Assembly (NCBI RefSeq): GCF_022049065.2
Contig: NZ_CP095743.1
Span: forward strand, 2,247,001-2,311,000
Direction: 5' to 3'
DNA length: 64,000 nucleotides
Source: Niallia sp. Man26
GTDB taxonomy: Bacteria > Bacillota > Bacilli > Bacillales > Cytobacillaceae
Made by a program: the position numbers and the translations under genes. This document shows positions 1 to 8,372 of this stretch, piece after piece. Every line of letters starts with the position of its first letter. Positions within the stretch are counted from its first letter, which is position 1. The notes beneath the pieces are model-generated. The model was not told where the DNA came from, did no database searches, and saw only the letters and a program-made list of their open reading frames with translations.

Positions 1-866
1 AATTCTTTATCCTTATAACCCATGCCCGAAATGATTTCTGCTCCTCCTTTTGTGCCACAAAGAGTAGTTGCCGCTTCTTTTGCGTTTAATATGTTTAGTG
101 CCCAGGAGGATTCAAGGAAAATAGTGGCTCCGTTGTCCATTTTGATATATCCAAATGCTGAGTCTTCTACTTCAAATGTTTCAGGATCCCACGGACCAAA
201 TAAATTTCCTTCTGTAGCTTCTGCTAAGCTGCCAAGCTTATTAAATACAGAGCCTGAAACAGAAACCGGCTTATAATTATTCATCAGCCATAAAGTAATA
301 TCTAGAGCATGTGTACCAATATCAATTAGTGGCCCACCGCCTTGTTGTGATTTATCAGGAAACACTCCCCAAGTTGGAACAGCACGACGGCGGACAGCAT
401 GTGCTTTTGCAAAATAGATATCTCCAAGCTCTTCTTTTTCACAGGATTTATATAAAGCTTGTACTTCCTCTCGAAATCGGTTTTGATAGGCTACGGTGAA
501 CTTCTTCCCAGACTTTTTCCAAGCCTCCATCATTTTCGCAGCAGCCTCTGTATTATGAGCCATCGGCTTTTCACACATAACATGTTTTCCTGCCTCAAAT
601 GCTGCAACAGTAATCGGACTGTGCATAACATTAGGTGTTAAAACGTGTACAATATCAATAGATTCATCTTTTAATAGTTCCAGATAATTCTCATAAACCT
701 TTGCATCGGTTGATCCAAATTCCGCAGCTGCTTTTTCTGCACGTTCGATATGAATATCACAAAAAGCTACCATCTCACACATCTCTTTAAATTGCGATAA
801 TGCTGGAAAATGTTTTTGATTAGCTATTCCGCCACAACCGATAATTCCGATTCGAAGTTTACTCAT
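1..866 (-). CDS. Gfo/Idh/MocA-family oxidoreductase, 3' part outside window
   Basis: NAD(P)-dependent oxidoreductase of the Gfo/Idh/MocA family, typically oxidising a hydroxyl of a sugar or glycoside. The N-terminus MSKLRIGIIGCGGIANQKHF carries the Rossmann GxGxxA loop, and MCEKPMAHN holds the family EKP motif with the catalytic lysine. The mixed alpha/beta substrate domain follows (GGGPLIDIGTHALDITLWLM). The ATG at 866 is preceded by AAAGGAGACTTAAA. About 288 residues are visible; the C-terminal end lies beyond position 1. It reads in the same direction as the C-glycoside deglycosidase genes upstream, so it could be the dehydrogenase that makes the 3-keto glycoside (DgpA-like role). That role is inferred; the family is clear. 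Confidence 0.9.
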   Translation of the reverse strand, partial: MSKLRIGIIGCGGIANQKHFPALSQFKEMCEMVAFCDIHIERAEKAAAEFGSTDAKVYENYLELLKDESIDIVHVLTPNVMHSPITVAAFEAGKHVMCEKPMAHNTEAAAKMMEAWKKSGKKFTVAYQNRFREEVQALYKSCEKEELGDIYFAKAHAVRRRAVPTWGVFPDKSQQGGGPLIDIGTHALDITLWLMNNYKPVSVSGSVFNKLGSLAEATEGNLFGPWDPETFEVEDSAFGYIKMDNGATIFLESSWALNILNAKEAATTLCGTKGGAEIISGMGYKDKE

Positions 867-878
867 TTTAAGTCTCCT

Positions 879-1005
879 TTATTTTTCAGGTATATTGGTT
901 CCGCTTACAAAGATAATTTTACCTTTTATTTCAGCATATTCCTTTTCAATTCTTAACATCTCAAACGCAAATTTTGGACTTTTTCTAGGCTCTGTTTCAA
1001 ATGTA
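879..1005 (-). pseudogene. Possible C-terminal gene remnant
   Basis: Between the oxidoreductase start and the 18-bp inverted repeat, one minus-strand frame reads like a protein end (PRKSPKFAFEMLR, then KGKIIFVSG) and stops at 879-881. It has no start codon with a ribosome site, and upstream the frame runs into the hairpin. It may be the tail of a deleted gene. I could not assign a family, and chance is not excluded. Confidence 0.2.
896..909 (-). promoter_or_regulatory. Weak cre-like site
   Basis: On the minus strand TGTAAGCGGAACCA matches the CcpA consensus TGWAANCGNTNWCA at 12 of 14 positions, 30 bp upstream of the oxidoreductase start. No clear promoter was seen beside it, so this is tentative. 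Confidence 0.25.
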
Positions 1006-1054
1006 AAACATAAGAGGTTAAAAGTTACGGTGACATTTTTAACCTCTTATGTTT
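1006..1054. terminator. Perfect 18-bp inverted repeat, terminator-like
   Basis: Arms 1006-1023 and 1037-1054 pair perfectly around a 13-nt loop. The core AGAGGTTAAAA recurs in the hairpin at 8323-8361. It lies between the AraC-GH39 gene and the partial oxidoreductase. The A/T ends could act as a terminator in either direction. Confidence 0.5.
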
Positions 1055-1116
1055 ATAACTATTTTTCAGGCAAAGGTTTTTTACACAGCTTGCTCCTATC
1101 TTTAAGAACCAATAAA

Positions 1117-1157
1117 AAAAGAGGATGAAAAATAATGATCATTTTTCATCCTCTTTT
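1117..1157 (-). terminator. Rho-independent terminator of the AraC-GH39 gene
   Basis: Perfect 17-bp stem (1117-1133 with 1141-1157), 7-nt loop, T tract on the minus strand, starting 12 bp after the stop at 1169. Confidence 0.8.
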
Positions 1158-1168
1158 CTGGCATCTGC

Positions 1169-3676
1169 TCATTCTCGATATAATAAATTCAATTCATACA
1201 ATCTGATTTCATGCGGCTTGAGCTCTGCAGTTATTTTGATTGCATTGTTTTCGACATAAATATGATCAACTTTCATGGAAGGTACACATCTGCGCTTTAA
1301 ATATCCAACCTCGTCTGGCTTCATATCATAAACAGAACCAAAATTTAACCACTCATCAAGCACACTGCCTTGTTCTCTGTTTAGGATTTGTTCTTTCATT
1401 CTGTATTCACCCTTGGTGACACCTTGTATCTCCAATGAAATAGTAAGCTTGTCATTATTTTCAAAAATATCATATTGTTCCTTTATATCCGTGCTTCCTT
1501 CTGGATGTAAATAATAGGAATAGTCAAAGTGTTTATAATTAAAGCAGATGATTTGATATCTATCCCCTGATTTTTTGGTGATAATATAGTTCGGTCCCTT
1601 GGCAACAAGGATTTCCCCTAAATGTTTTAATAATACAAAGGCATGATAACCAGGTTTTCTGATTCCATTTTTCGTAACGAGCCCTGCTCCTCCATGGAGA
1701 AGATTTTTAGCATCTCTAAAATCACTAAAAATATCGGAAAACATCCAATAGCCCATCATATTAACATTTTGTTTAATATTATCTACAATATTCTTCACTA
1801 TATATGCCGCTTTAAAGCAGCTGTCATTAAGATAATCTCTGTTAGATATGGAAATATTCCACTCTGTTACATTAAGCTCCATATTGTCAAAACCAGCGTT
1901 CAGCATAGATTCTCTTACCTGCTTAAGCTTCATCTTCATATAATCAGGATTGGTAGAGAGCATATTCTTTTTAGGAACATTTCTATCTGAATCGACTTCA
2001 ATGGAGTACAAATAGATCGACAAAAAATCCGGCATTACTCCGTTCAATTTCCACTGTCGAAAGAACTTATCTAATTTTTCCCTTTCTAAATCCATAGGCA
2101 ATCCACATCCACCAACTTTAGCAGATGAAACAATTTCATTTACCGTCTGTTTTAAGCAGCTGAAAATATTAAAATATCCCTCAAACTGCCCCGGGTCATG
2201 CCGGATGTTTTTAACAAAATTATTACTAGGATTCTTTAAATTATGTATAGGATCAATTTCATTGCTCCAAATTTCAAAGTACCATGTTTCCACTTCTTCA
2301 ATACTATATCGTTCAATACAATGTAATAAAAACGCTCTTAATAATTTCTTCCATTCTTCAAGTGATCTTTTACTGTTTGTTTGAAATGTGATGGTATGCT
2401 CAAAAGACTTGGACACTATTTTCGGCTTGGGTCCAAGTTCAATAAACGGTTTTAATCTATTTTTTATTAAAAAATCCAATAACTTATTTATATTTGTAAA
2501 GTTGTAAGTGGAATTATCTTTAGAATAGTCGTCCACATGCATTTCATCACTAAATAACCCCCAAAACCTCGCATAAGTAAATCCTATTTCGTTTTGCATA
2601 AAAGTGATTTGTTCCTGCATATCTGAGCTTAATATATCGGTTGCATATCCTATATTAATTGTTTTGTTCCAATATTTTGTATAAGCATCCATCTTGCCTA
2701 ATTTAACTATAATATCCTTTTCTTCAGAAATCTTCTTGGTTGAATCGTCTGCTGTAATTACATCTTCTAAATATGTACGTAATGCTCTAAAAGCCTCTTT
2801 TTTTTCAGCTGTTTTATCTTCTTTTAAGATTTCATGTTGTTCCTTTGGTTCTATATGCTGTTTTCTATATTCTATTGGTTTCACCTGAAATCTTTCATTA
2901 AAGACTCTATTAAAAGCTGCTAAATTAGGGAAACCATTGTCTAATGCAATTCGGGTAATCGATTTATTTGTGTATATTAACTCATTAACTGCATGTGCTA
3001 CTCTAACTTTGTTTACATATTCGGAGAAGGTTTTTCCTGTTTGCTTTTTAAAGAACTTCGATAAATACGGCACTGTTATATATTGAATACTTGCAACCTC
3101 TTCAAGGGATAATGGCTCTCTAAAGTTATTCTCAATATATTCAAGTATTTCTACTAATCTTTCATTTTGACCATTTTCTGTTGTATAACTTCTTTTTTCA
3201 AGCGGCCTGCTATCCTTTAAATACTCTAGCTGAAGGCTAGAAATTACGTTAAACACTTTCTCTAAAAAAAATACCATCGAGGAATTGCGTTGATTTAAGT
3301 AAACAGCCAACAGCTCATCTAGGCTGCTTCGCAGTTTTTGATGTGATAAAGCTATCTGTTCTATTGAATTACATTGAAATAATGGATTTTCCTGACCAAG
3401 AAGAGAGCAAGTTTGCAAATAATTCAAATGAAAAACGATAAATAAGTTATCAGAATCAGAATGAAAAGAATGCAGCTCGTTTGAATTAACAAGTAGAAAA
3501 TCAGATTTATTCAGTTCGGTCGTTTTATTGTTCGCTTTTACCTGTAAATTTCCCTTTATGACATAGATTATTTCTATATCCTTATGGACGTGATCAAGGG
3601 TACTATTGCCATGCATGACGGAAATAGCTATAATTTTTGAATCTATTGAAGTTTGGACAGTTTGTGTATTAAACAT
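1169..3676 (-). CDS. AraC-family regulator fused to GH39 glycosidase domain
   Basis: An 835-residue two-part protein. Residues 1-130 look like a cupin sensor (HVHKDIEIIYVIKG). About 172-272 is a double helix-turn-helix AraC DNA-binding domain ending VKPIEYRK. About 330-830 is a GH39-type (beta-xylosidase-like) barrel. Both expected catalytic glutamates are visible: acid/base Glu473 in WYFEIWSNEID and nucleophile Glu605 in NVTEWNIS. There is no signal peptide, so it acts in the cytoplasm. The ATG follows GGAGGCTAAAGG. It lies 103 bp downstream of the C-glycoside deglycosidase alpha gene and probably regulates that cluster. The barrel could be a ligand sensor, a working glycosidase, or both; the sequence cannot decide. 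Confidence 0.9.
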   Translation of the reverse strand: MFNTQTVQTSIDSKIIAISVMHGNSTLDHVHKDIEIIYVIKGNLQVKANNKTTELNKSDFLLVNSNELHSFHSDSDNLFIVFHLNYLQTCSLLGQENPLFQCNSIEQIALSHQKLRSSLDELLAVYLNQRNSSMVFFLEKVFNVISSLQLEYLKDSRPLEKRSYTTENGQNERLVEILEYIENNFREPLSLEEVASIQYITVPYLSKFFKKQTGKTFSEYVNKVRVAHAVNELIYTNKSITRIALDNGFPNLAAFNRVFNERFQVKPIEYRKQHIEPKEQHEILKEDKTAEKKEAFRALRTYLEDVITADDSTKKISEEKDIIVKLGKMDAYTKYWNKTINIGYATDILSSDMQEQITFMQNEIGFTYARFWGLFSDEMHVDDYSKDNSTYNFTNINKLLDFLIKNRLKPFIELGPKPKIVSKSFEHTITFQTNSKRSLEEWKKLLRAFLLHCIERYSIEEVETWYFEIWSNEIDPIHNLKNPSNNFVKNIRHDPGQFEGYFNIFSCLKQTVNEIVSSAKVGGCGLPMDLEREKLDKFFRQWKLNGVMPDFLSIYLYSIEVDSDRNVPKKNMLSTNPDYMKMKLKQVRESMLNAGFDNMELNVTEWNISISNRDYLNDSCFKAAYIVKNIVDNIKQNVNMMGYWMFSDIFSDFRDAKNLLHGGAGLVTKNGIRKPGYHAFVLLKHLGEILVAKGPNYIITKKSGDRYQIICFNYKHFDYSYYLHPEGSTDIKEQYDIFENNDKLTISLEIQGVTKGEYRMKEQILNREQGSVLDEWLNFGSVYDMKPDEVGYLKRRCVPSMKVDHIYVENNAIKITAELKPHEIRLYELNLLYRE

Positions 3677-3779
3677 CCTTTAGCCTCCATAGTTATTCTA
3701 TTTTTTCTTAAAAACTGCCGCTATAATCTTGTTAAAAAAAGGGGAGGACCTGTACTTACTAAACACAAGCCCAAACTTA

Positions 3780-4769
3780 CTATTTATCTAATAAATTACT
3801 TAATAAGGTTTGATGATAACTTACCTTTTTAATACTATCGACCTCCATAAAATCTTGTATATGCCGATTCCCTTCATATTCACTATTAATATATCCTTCG
3901 TAACCAGCCTCCGCTAATATGTCAATAATCTCCTTATACGGGATACTAGGCTCTTGATAATCCTCTGTCACATCATAAAATTTACCATGGACATGTATGA
4001 TATAAGGTATATAATTCTTCAAAATATGCGGATCTGTGTATATTAAATGCTTTGCCAATTCAGCATAAGCCAGGTCCACTTTATTGGAATTTTCCATACT
4101 AGCAACAATTTCTAATGTTTTATCTTTTTCCACACCGTTAGCATAGTTTTCACTTATAAATTGGATTATTTCCGGTGTGCCACCGTCACGAATATATCTT
4201 TGTTCCATAACTGGTGGTATACGTTTAACAAAAATCCCTAAATCCGGCATTATTCCAAACCACTGGGTACCACTGCTAATGATATATTCCATTCTTTCCT
4301 CAAACCAAGGAGTTCCGAACGTAAAAGGAGAATGTACTTCCAACGCAATTTTTACTCCGTACTCTTCGGCATAAGGAATACTTGCCTGTACAACTTCTAG
4401 AGGTGTTGATACTAAAGTTCTGAGAATCTTAAATCCTAGTTTCTTTGCAAGCTTTAGATCTCTTACCATCATATCTACATTTTCTTCCAATGTTAAAAGT
4501 CGATTCGCATACAATTTATTATCTAAAAAGGCATCATACGCAACAGGCTCTACACCATATTGTTCCATCCAGCCAAACCATTGCTCAACAAATTCATCGG
4601 AAGCTTTCGGGTATCCAAAAAGCATTTGCTCTGGTAAAAGTTCAATCCCTTTTGCACCAGTTTTGGCAACTTCAGCAATACACTGTTCGAGATTTAATTT
4701 TCCTGTATAAAACTCTTCCTGATAACTATATAGTGATACCCCTCTTTTAATATTCGCTTTCTGTGTCAT
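3780..4769 (-). CDS. C-glycoside deglycosidase alpha-subunit-like TIM barrel
   Basis: A 329-residue sugar phosphate isomerase/epimerase-fold protein. It has the features I associate with the large subunit of C-glycoside deglycosidase, which cleaves the C-C bond of a 3-keto C-glycoside: opening GVSLYSYQEEFYTGKL, then GAKGIELLPEQM, and likely metal ligands Glu144 (ALEVHSP), Asp176 (IMPDLGIF), His261 (IIHVHGKF) and Glu297 (NSEYEG). The ATG at 4769 is chosen over the one at 4787 because GGGGGTGGGA stands before it and nothing stands before the other. It lies 25 bp after the beta-subunit gene, as in known alpha/beta pairs. The physiological substrate is inferred. Confidence 0.8.
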   Translation of the reverse strand: MTQKANIKRGVSLYSYQEEFYTGKLNLEQCIAEVAKTGAKGIELLPEQMLFGYPKASDEFVEQWFGWMEQYGVEPVAYDAFLDNKLYANRLLTLEENVDMMVRDLKLAKKLGFKILRTLVSTPLEVVQASIPYAEEYGVKIALEVHSPFTFGTPWFEERMEYIISSGTQWFGIMPDLGIFVKRIPPVMEQRYIRDGGTPEIIQFISENYANGVEKDKTLEIVASMENSNKVDLAYAELAKHLIYTDPHILKNYIPYIIHVHGKFYDVTEDYQEPSIPYKEIIDILAEAGYEGYINSEYEGNRHIQDFMEVDSIKKVSYHQTLLSNLLDK

Positions 4770-4794
4770 TTTTCCCACCCCCGTCATTAAATAA

Positions 4795-5196
4795 TTAACT
4801 AATATTCTCTTCCAGTGTCAGTATCTTTTGATTTTCTCCTATATTTGGCCATGGTAGATAGGAGATTCGCAAACTAACAAATACGCGAACCTGATGCTCT
4901 CCTGGGTTTAATCCGCCTTGTTTTCGAACAAATAGTGTTGCTTTTTCGCCAAATTCCCAACGATTATTTATAACGGTTGCTAATTCTTTATAAGGGAAAC
5001 TGCCGGAATTAACGGTGAACACCATATCATCCTGTAAAAAGGCTGTTCCGTTAACTTCTAGTTCTATATGATTAATTAAAGACAATGCAATACCTCGGTA
5101 GTAGGGAATCCGGATTTTCAGCTCAAAACCTATTATTTCACCATTATCTTCTACATTCCTAAAACCTTCCTCACACACTAAATATTGTTCAAACAC
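4795..5196 (-). CDS. C-glycoside deglycosidase beta subunit (DUF6379-type)
   Basis: A 133-residue beta-rich protein matching my recollection of the DUF6379 / C-glycoside deglycosidase beta-subunit family. Landmarks are the early EEGFRNV, then FELKIRIPYYRGIALS, the GGLNPGEHQV block and ISYLP near the end. In the DgpB/DgpC and CarB/CarC enzymes the small subunit packs on the TIM-barrel subunit to form the active complex. The GTG start at 5196 follows GGGAGGT at 8 nt. It is the first gene after a recognisable promoter with a cre site and is directly followed by the alpha subunit, which makes the pairing the strongest functional clue in this cluster. Confidence 0.8.
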   Translation of the reverse strand: MFEQYLVCEEGFRNVEDNGEIIGFELKIRIPYYRGIALSLINHIELEVNGTAFLQDDMVFTVNSGSFPYKELATVINNRWEFGEKATLFVRKQGGLNPGEHQVRVFVSLRISYLPWPNIGENQKILTLEENIS

Positions 5197-5244
5197 AGCT
5201 TTATACCTCCCTCTAATTTTAGGATGAACCGTTTCACTTAATTT

Positions 5245-5258
5245 TGTAAGCGCTTTAG
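5245..5258. promoter_or_regulatory. cre site (CcpA) in the deglycosidase leader
   Basis: TGTAAGCGCTTTAG matches TGWAANCGNTNWCA at 12 of 14 positions (mismatches at 13 and 14). It lies about 15 bp downstream of the -10 box at 5273-5278, a position suited to roadblock repression. Confidence 0.55.
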
Positions 5259-5272
5259 TAAATATTTTCTAT

Positions 5273-5301
5273 ACTATATCACTTGCTATTTTTTTATACA
5301 A
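5273..5301 (-). promoter_or_regulatory. SigA-type promoter for the deglycosidase pair
   Basis: On the minus strand: -35 TTGTAT (5296-5301), 17-bp spacer, -10 TATAGT (5273-5278). This suggests the beta and alpha genes can be transcribed apart from the three genes upstream. Confidence 0.55.
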
Positions 5302-5342
5302 TTTAATTTCCCATGTTTAAGACTTAGCAGCCAGATATCTGC

Positions 5343-6248
5343 TTACACAAAATATTGACTTAAATAATTTTTGCTAATGATAATAGAGTCTTTTCTTGAT
5401 TTTAATGAATCCTCAAATGCTTTATCCTCCACTTCAATCACGGCATTGCCTGTATAGCCGATATCTGTTAGTGCAGATATATAAGTACCCCAATTAACAT
5501 CACCAAGCCCAGGTAATTTGGGAGATAGATATTCAAGGGGCGCAGCCATAACTCCTACATCATGCAAACGATCTTTATATATTTTCACATCTTTAAAATG
5601 CACATGAAAGATTCGATCTTTAAATTCATACACTGGTTTAATATAGTCCATTAGCTGCCAGACAAAATGGGATGGATCAAAATTAAGCCCAAAATTTTTA
5701 CTTGGAATCAACTCAAATACTTTTCGAAAGATAGCTGGAGTTGTCATAAGGTTTTGGCCCCCTGGCCATTCGTCATTTGTAAAAAGCATTGGGCAATTCT
5801 CAATGGCAATTTTCACCCCTAAGTTTTCCGCGTATTCCACAATAGGCTGCCAAACAGCACTTACCATTTTAAGATTTTCAGCTACAGACAGATGCTGATT
5901 TCTGCCAATAAAAGTGTTTACGAGATTCACATTGAGTTGTTTAGCAGCCTCTAAACATTTTTTAAGATGAGCAATATAATACTCGCTCTTTTCCTTATCC
6001 CTATCAAGAGGATTCGGATAGTAGCAAATAGCAGAGATTTTCACATTTTTAGCTTCCAGATAATTACGGATATAGTCAACATCTACATGTTCCACATCAA
6101 TATGTGTTACACCAGCATATTTTCGGAACGCTTTTCCCCTTGGCCAAGCACATAATTCCACACATGCAAATCCGTTTTCTGATGCAAAATCTATGACTTC
6201 TTCAAATGTACAACCATCTAAAATAGCACTATTAAATCCCAGCTTCAT
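5343..6248 (-). CDS. Sugar phosphate isomerase/epimerase family protein
   Basis: A 301-residue xylose-isomerase-like TIM barrel. Expected metal ligands are visible: Glu in IAIENCP, Asp in NFDPSHF, His in FHVHFKD, Glu in VIEVEDKA. Relatives epimerise or isomerise sugars, keto-sugars or their derivatives; E. coli YcjR, a 3-keto-glycoside epimerase, is one example. The ATG at 6248 is chosen because AAAGGAGAGAAG precedes it, whereas the in-frame ATG at 6275 has no ribosome site. It lies 37 bp after the oxidoreductase gene and upstream of the deglycosidase pair. It probably handles the released or oxidised sugar, but the exact substrate is not visible. Confidence 0.85.
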   Translation of the reverse strand: MKLGFNSAILDGCTFEEVIDFASENGFACVELCAWPRGKAFRKYAGVTHIDVEHVDVDYIRNYLEAKNVKISAICYYPNPLDRDKEKSEYYIAHLKKCLEAAKQLNVNLVNTFIGRNQHLSVAENLKMVSAVWQPIVEYAENLGVKIAIENCPMLFTNDEWPGGQNLMTTPAIFRKVFELIPSKNFGLNFDPSHFVWQLMDYIKPVYEFKDRIFHVHFKDVKIYKDRLHDVGVMAAPLEYLSPKLPGLGDVNWGTYISALTDIGYTGNAVIEVEDKAFEDSLKSRKDSIIISKNYLSQYFV

Positions 6249-6285
6249 TCCAACTTCTCTCCTTTTTTCAATCATGGTTTTTAAC

Positions 6286-7368
6286 TTAGTTTATTATTCT
6301 TACTCTTTTCTCTTTATTTTTAAAAAACACAGGTTCGCCCATACTTGCAGATACATAAATGCGATCGATAATATCCATCATATATACACCATGTTCTGCA
6401 GGAGCAGATAATTCTTCAGCAAAAACAATGCTGTTTACAAAGTGTTCAAACTCATTCTTTAGCTTTATGTTAGGATTAAGAATTGGAGTAATATCAACAG
6501 TTGTGTCAAGTAATTCAGAAAAAACCTTCAGCTCCCCGTTAATAATGCTTGCTCCTCCATTTGTTCCTAATATTTCAAGGTATGTTTGATCATGTTCAAT
6601 ATTAGAAGCCCAAGCAAATTCAAAATGCACAATAGCACCGGATTGAAGGCTTAGTAAGCCAGCAGCACTATCTTCTACATTAAAAACACCTGCTGGATTT
6701 CCACTGTAGCCATTTCTATTTCGAGTAGCTGTTTGGTGGAAATTTTGATAGGTTGCCCCTGTAACATATTTCGGCTCAGGCAGTCCCATTAAATAAAGAG
6801 CTAAGTCGAGAAAATGAACACCTAAATCAATCATAACCCCGCCTCCAGCAACCTCCTTATTTGTAAACCAAGTTCCTCTTCCTGGTATGCCGCTTCTTCT
6901 AATCCAACCAGTTTTCGCCTTGTATATTTCTCCTAAATAGCCGGCATCAATAAGCCTTTTTAAAAAAACCGCTTCATTTGTAAACCGATTATTTAGGCCA
7001 ATCATTAACTGTTTACCTGATTTGTTTTTAGCATCGACTATTTTTTGCGCCTCTATAGCATTTAGTGCTAACGGCTTTTCACAATGTACATGGACACCGT
7101 GCAGCAAAGCATAAATAGCGATCGGAGTATGAAAGGAATTAGGTGTACAAATGCTAACAATATCTAAATTTTCTTTATCAATCATGTCAGAATAGCTAGT
7201 ATAGATGTTTTTAACATGATACTTTTTTGCTATCTTATTAGCATGTTCCTGATTGACATCACAAATGGAAACTAGTTCAATATTAGGCAAACTTAAATAA
7301 TTGCTTAAGTGTTTTTTTTCTGCATTACTGCCGGCTCCAATTAAGCCATATCTTAGTTTCTTAGTCAT
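6286..7368 (-). CDS. Gfo/Idh/MocA-family oxidoreductase
   Basis: A complete 360-residue member. The Rossmann start has GLIGAGSNAEKKHL, the catalytic EKP motif is in HCEKPLALN, and the substrate domain has GGGVMIDLGVHFLDLAL. The ATG at 7368 follows AGGAGGATTAAT. It sits between two isomerase/epimerase genes in one transcription unit. In puerarin-degrading gut bacteria a protein of this family (DgpA) oxidises the C-3 hydroxyl of the glucosyl group before the deglycosidase cleaves the C-C bond. In E. coli, YcjS does similar chemistry on O-glycosides. A 3-dehydrogenase role here is therefore plausible but inferred from context. Confidence 0.9.
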   Translation of the reverse strand: MTKKLRYGLIGAGSNAEKKHLSNYLSLPNIELVSICDVNQEHANKIAKKYHVKNIYTSYSDMIDKENLDIVSICTPNSFHTPIAIYALLHGVHVHCEKPLALNAIEAQKIVDAKNKSGKQLMIGLNNRFTNEAVFLKRLIDAGYLGEIYKAKTGWIRRSGIPGRGTWFTNKEVAGGGVMIDLGVHFLDLALYLMGLPEPKYVTGATYQNFHQTATRNRNGYSGNPAGVFNVEDSAAGLLSLQSGAIVHFEFAWASNIEHDQTYLEILGTNGGASIINGELKVFSELLDTTVDITPILNPNIKLKNEFEHFVNSIVFAEELSAPAEHGVYMMDIIDRIYVSASMGEPVFFKNKEKRVRIIN

Positions 7369-7385
7369 ATTAATCCTCCTGCTCT

Positions 7386-8171
7386 TTAAAAAATGAGTTT
7401 TTTCATAAATTCAATTGTATAATTCACACCACTCTTTCCAAGTTCCCCCGTCCAGATGGGTGAATGCGGTTCAATACTTAATCCCCCTGTATAGCCTTTT
7501 GCTCTTAATAAAGAAATAAATGATTTCCAATCAGTTTGGTCCAGTCCAGCCGGAGGATCATCTACTCTTGTTCCATTAACTATTAATGAACCCTTTAAAT
7601 GAATATGATTAAAACGGTCACCCCAATCTAAAGTCTCCTGTAAATAGTCTCCACCAAAATACCTGCTGTGTGACGGATCGAATTTAATCCCTAAATCTTT
7701 TAAATGACCATGAATGATTTTCCAGACTTCCGGATTATGAACAAAATTCACTTTTCTGCAATTATAGGAAGAGATTCTGACTCCCTTTGGCTTTGCATAA
7801 TCAATGAGAGCAGAAAAAAACGCGATTGCTGAAGAGCAATTATCATAGTAAGATAACTCATCCACATAGTTACAACCGCTTACAAAATTTCCACATTCTA
7901 ATTCACTTGCAACATCAATTAATTGAAAACACTTCTCTAACTCAGCTTGTATGACATGCCCTTGCTTATCTAAGCGAATGGATTTCCATCTGCCTATGGA
8001 AGCAACTTCTATCCCATACTGCTTTTTCCACTTTACTAATTGGTTTCGGTTCTTATGGAACTCAGCAACATCCTGGCCTTCGTTCACGCATAGTTCGATA
8101 AAATCTAATTGGCTTTGATTAGCATCCTTAAAGCTTTCTCGGGTGGGTTTCGCGATGATTCCCAGCTTCAT
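7386..8171 (-). CDS. Sugar isomerase/epimerase-like TIM barrel, unusual metal site
   Basis: A 261-residue TIM barrel of the AP-endonuclease-2 superfamily, first gene of the cluster. The Asp ligand (KFDPSHSRYFGGD), His (HIHLKGS) and final Glu (LSIEPHSP) are recognisable. The strand that normally gives the first Glu instead reads ISSYNCRKVNFVH, so one ligand may be replaced and the chemistry may differ from its neighbours. The ATG at 8171 is preferred to GTG 8180 because the GTG overlaps the AGAAGG ribosome site. A 17-bp gap to the oxidoreductase indicates one operon. The enzyme could equally be an epimerase or an aldolase-like lyase. Confidence 0.8.
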   Translation of the reverse strand: MKLGIIAKPTRESFKDANQSQLDFIELCVNEGQDVAEFHKNRNQLVKWKKQYGIEVASIGRWKSIRLDKQGHVIQAELEKCFQLIDVASELECGNFVSGCNYVDELSYYDNCSSAIAFFSALIDYAKPKGVRISSYNCRKVNFVHNPEVWKIIHGHLKDLGIKFDPSHSRYFGGDYLQETLDWGDRFNHIHLKGSLIVNGTRVDDPPAGLDQTDWKSFISLLRAKGYTGGLSIEPHSPIWTGELGKSGVNYTIEFMKKLIF

Positions 8172-8322
8172 CCTTTTCACCTTCTTGAATTAAATTCACT
8201 TACATCATTATTTAGCTCTTCCATTAAAATTTTAGACTTTCTTTCGTCCTATTTCTTTCAATCTATTAACCAAAATGTTTCGTTCCTTTATTCAAACTTT
8301 TTTAGAATAATGGGCAAAATAA

Positions 8323-8361
8323 AAAGAGGTTAAAAATTAACAAGGAATTTTTAACCTCTTT
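8323..8361. terminator. Bidirectional terminator hairpin
   Basis: A 16-bp stem (8323-8338 with 8346-8361) and 7-nt loop. It ends the minus-strand membrane-protein gene (stop at 8373) and insulates the glycoside cluster. It shares AGAGGTTAAAA with the hairpin at 1006-1054. Confidence 0.8.
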
Positions 8362-8372
8362 CTGTAATAAGC

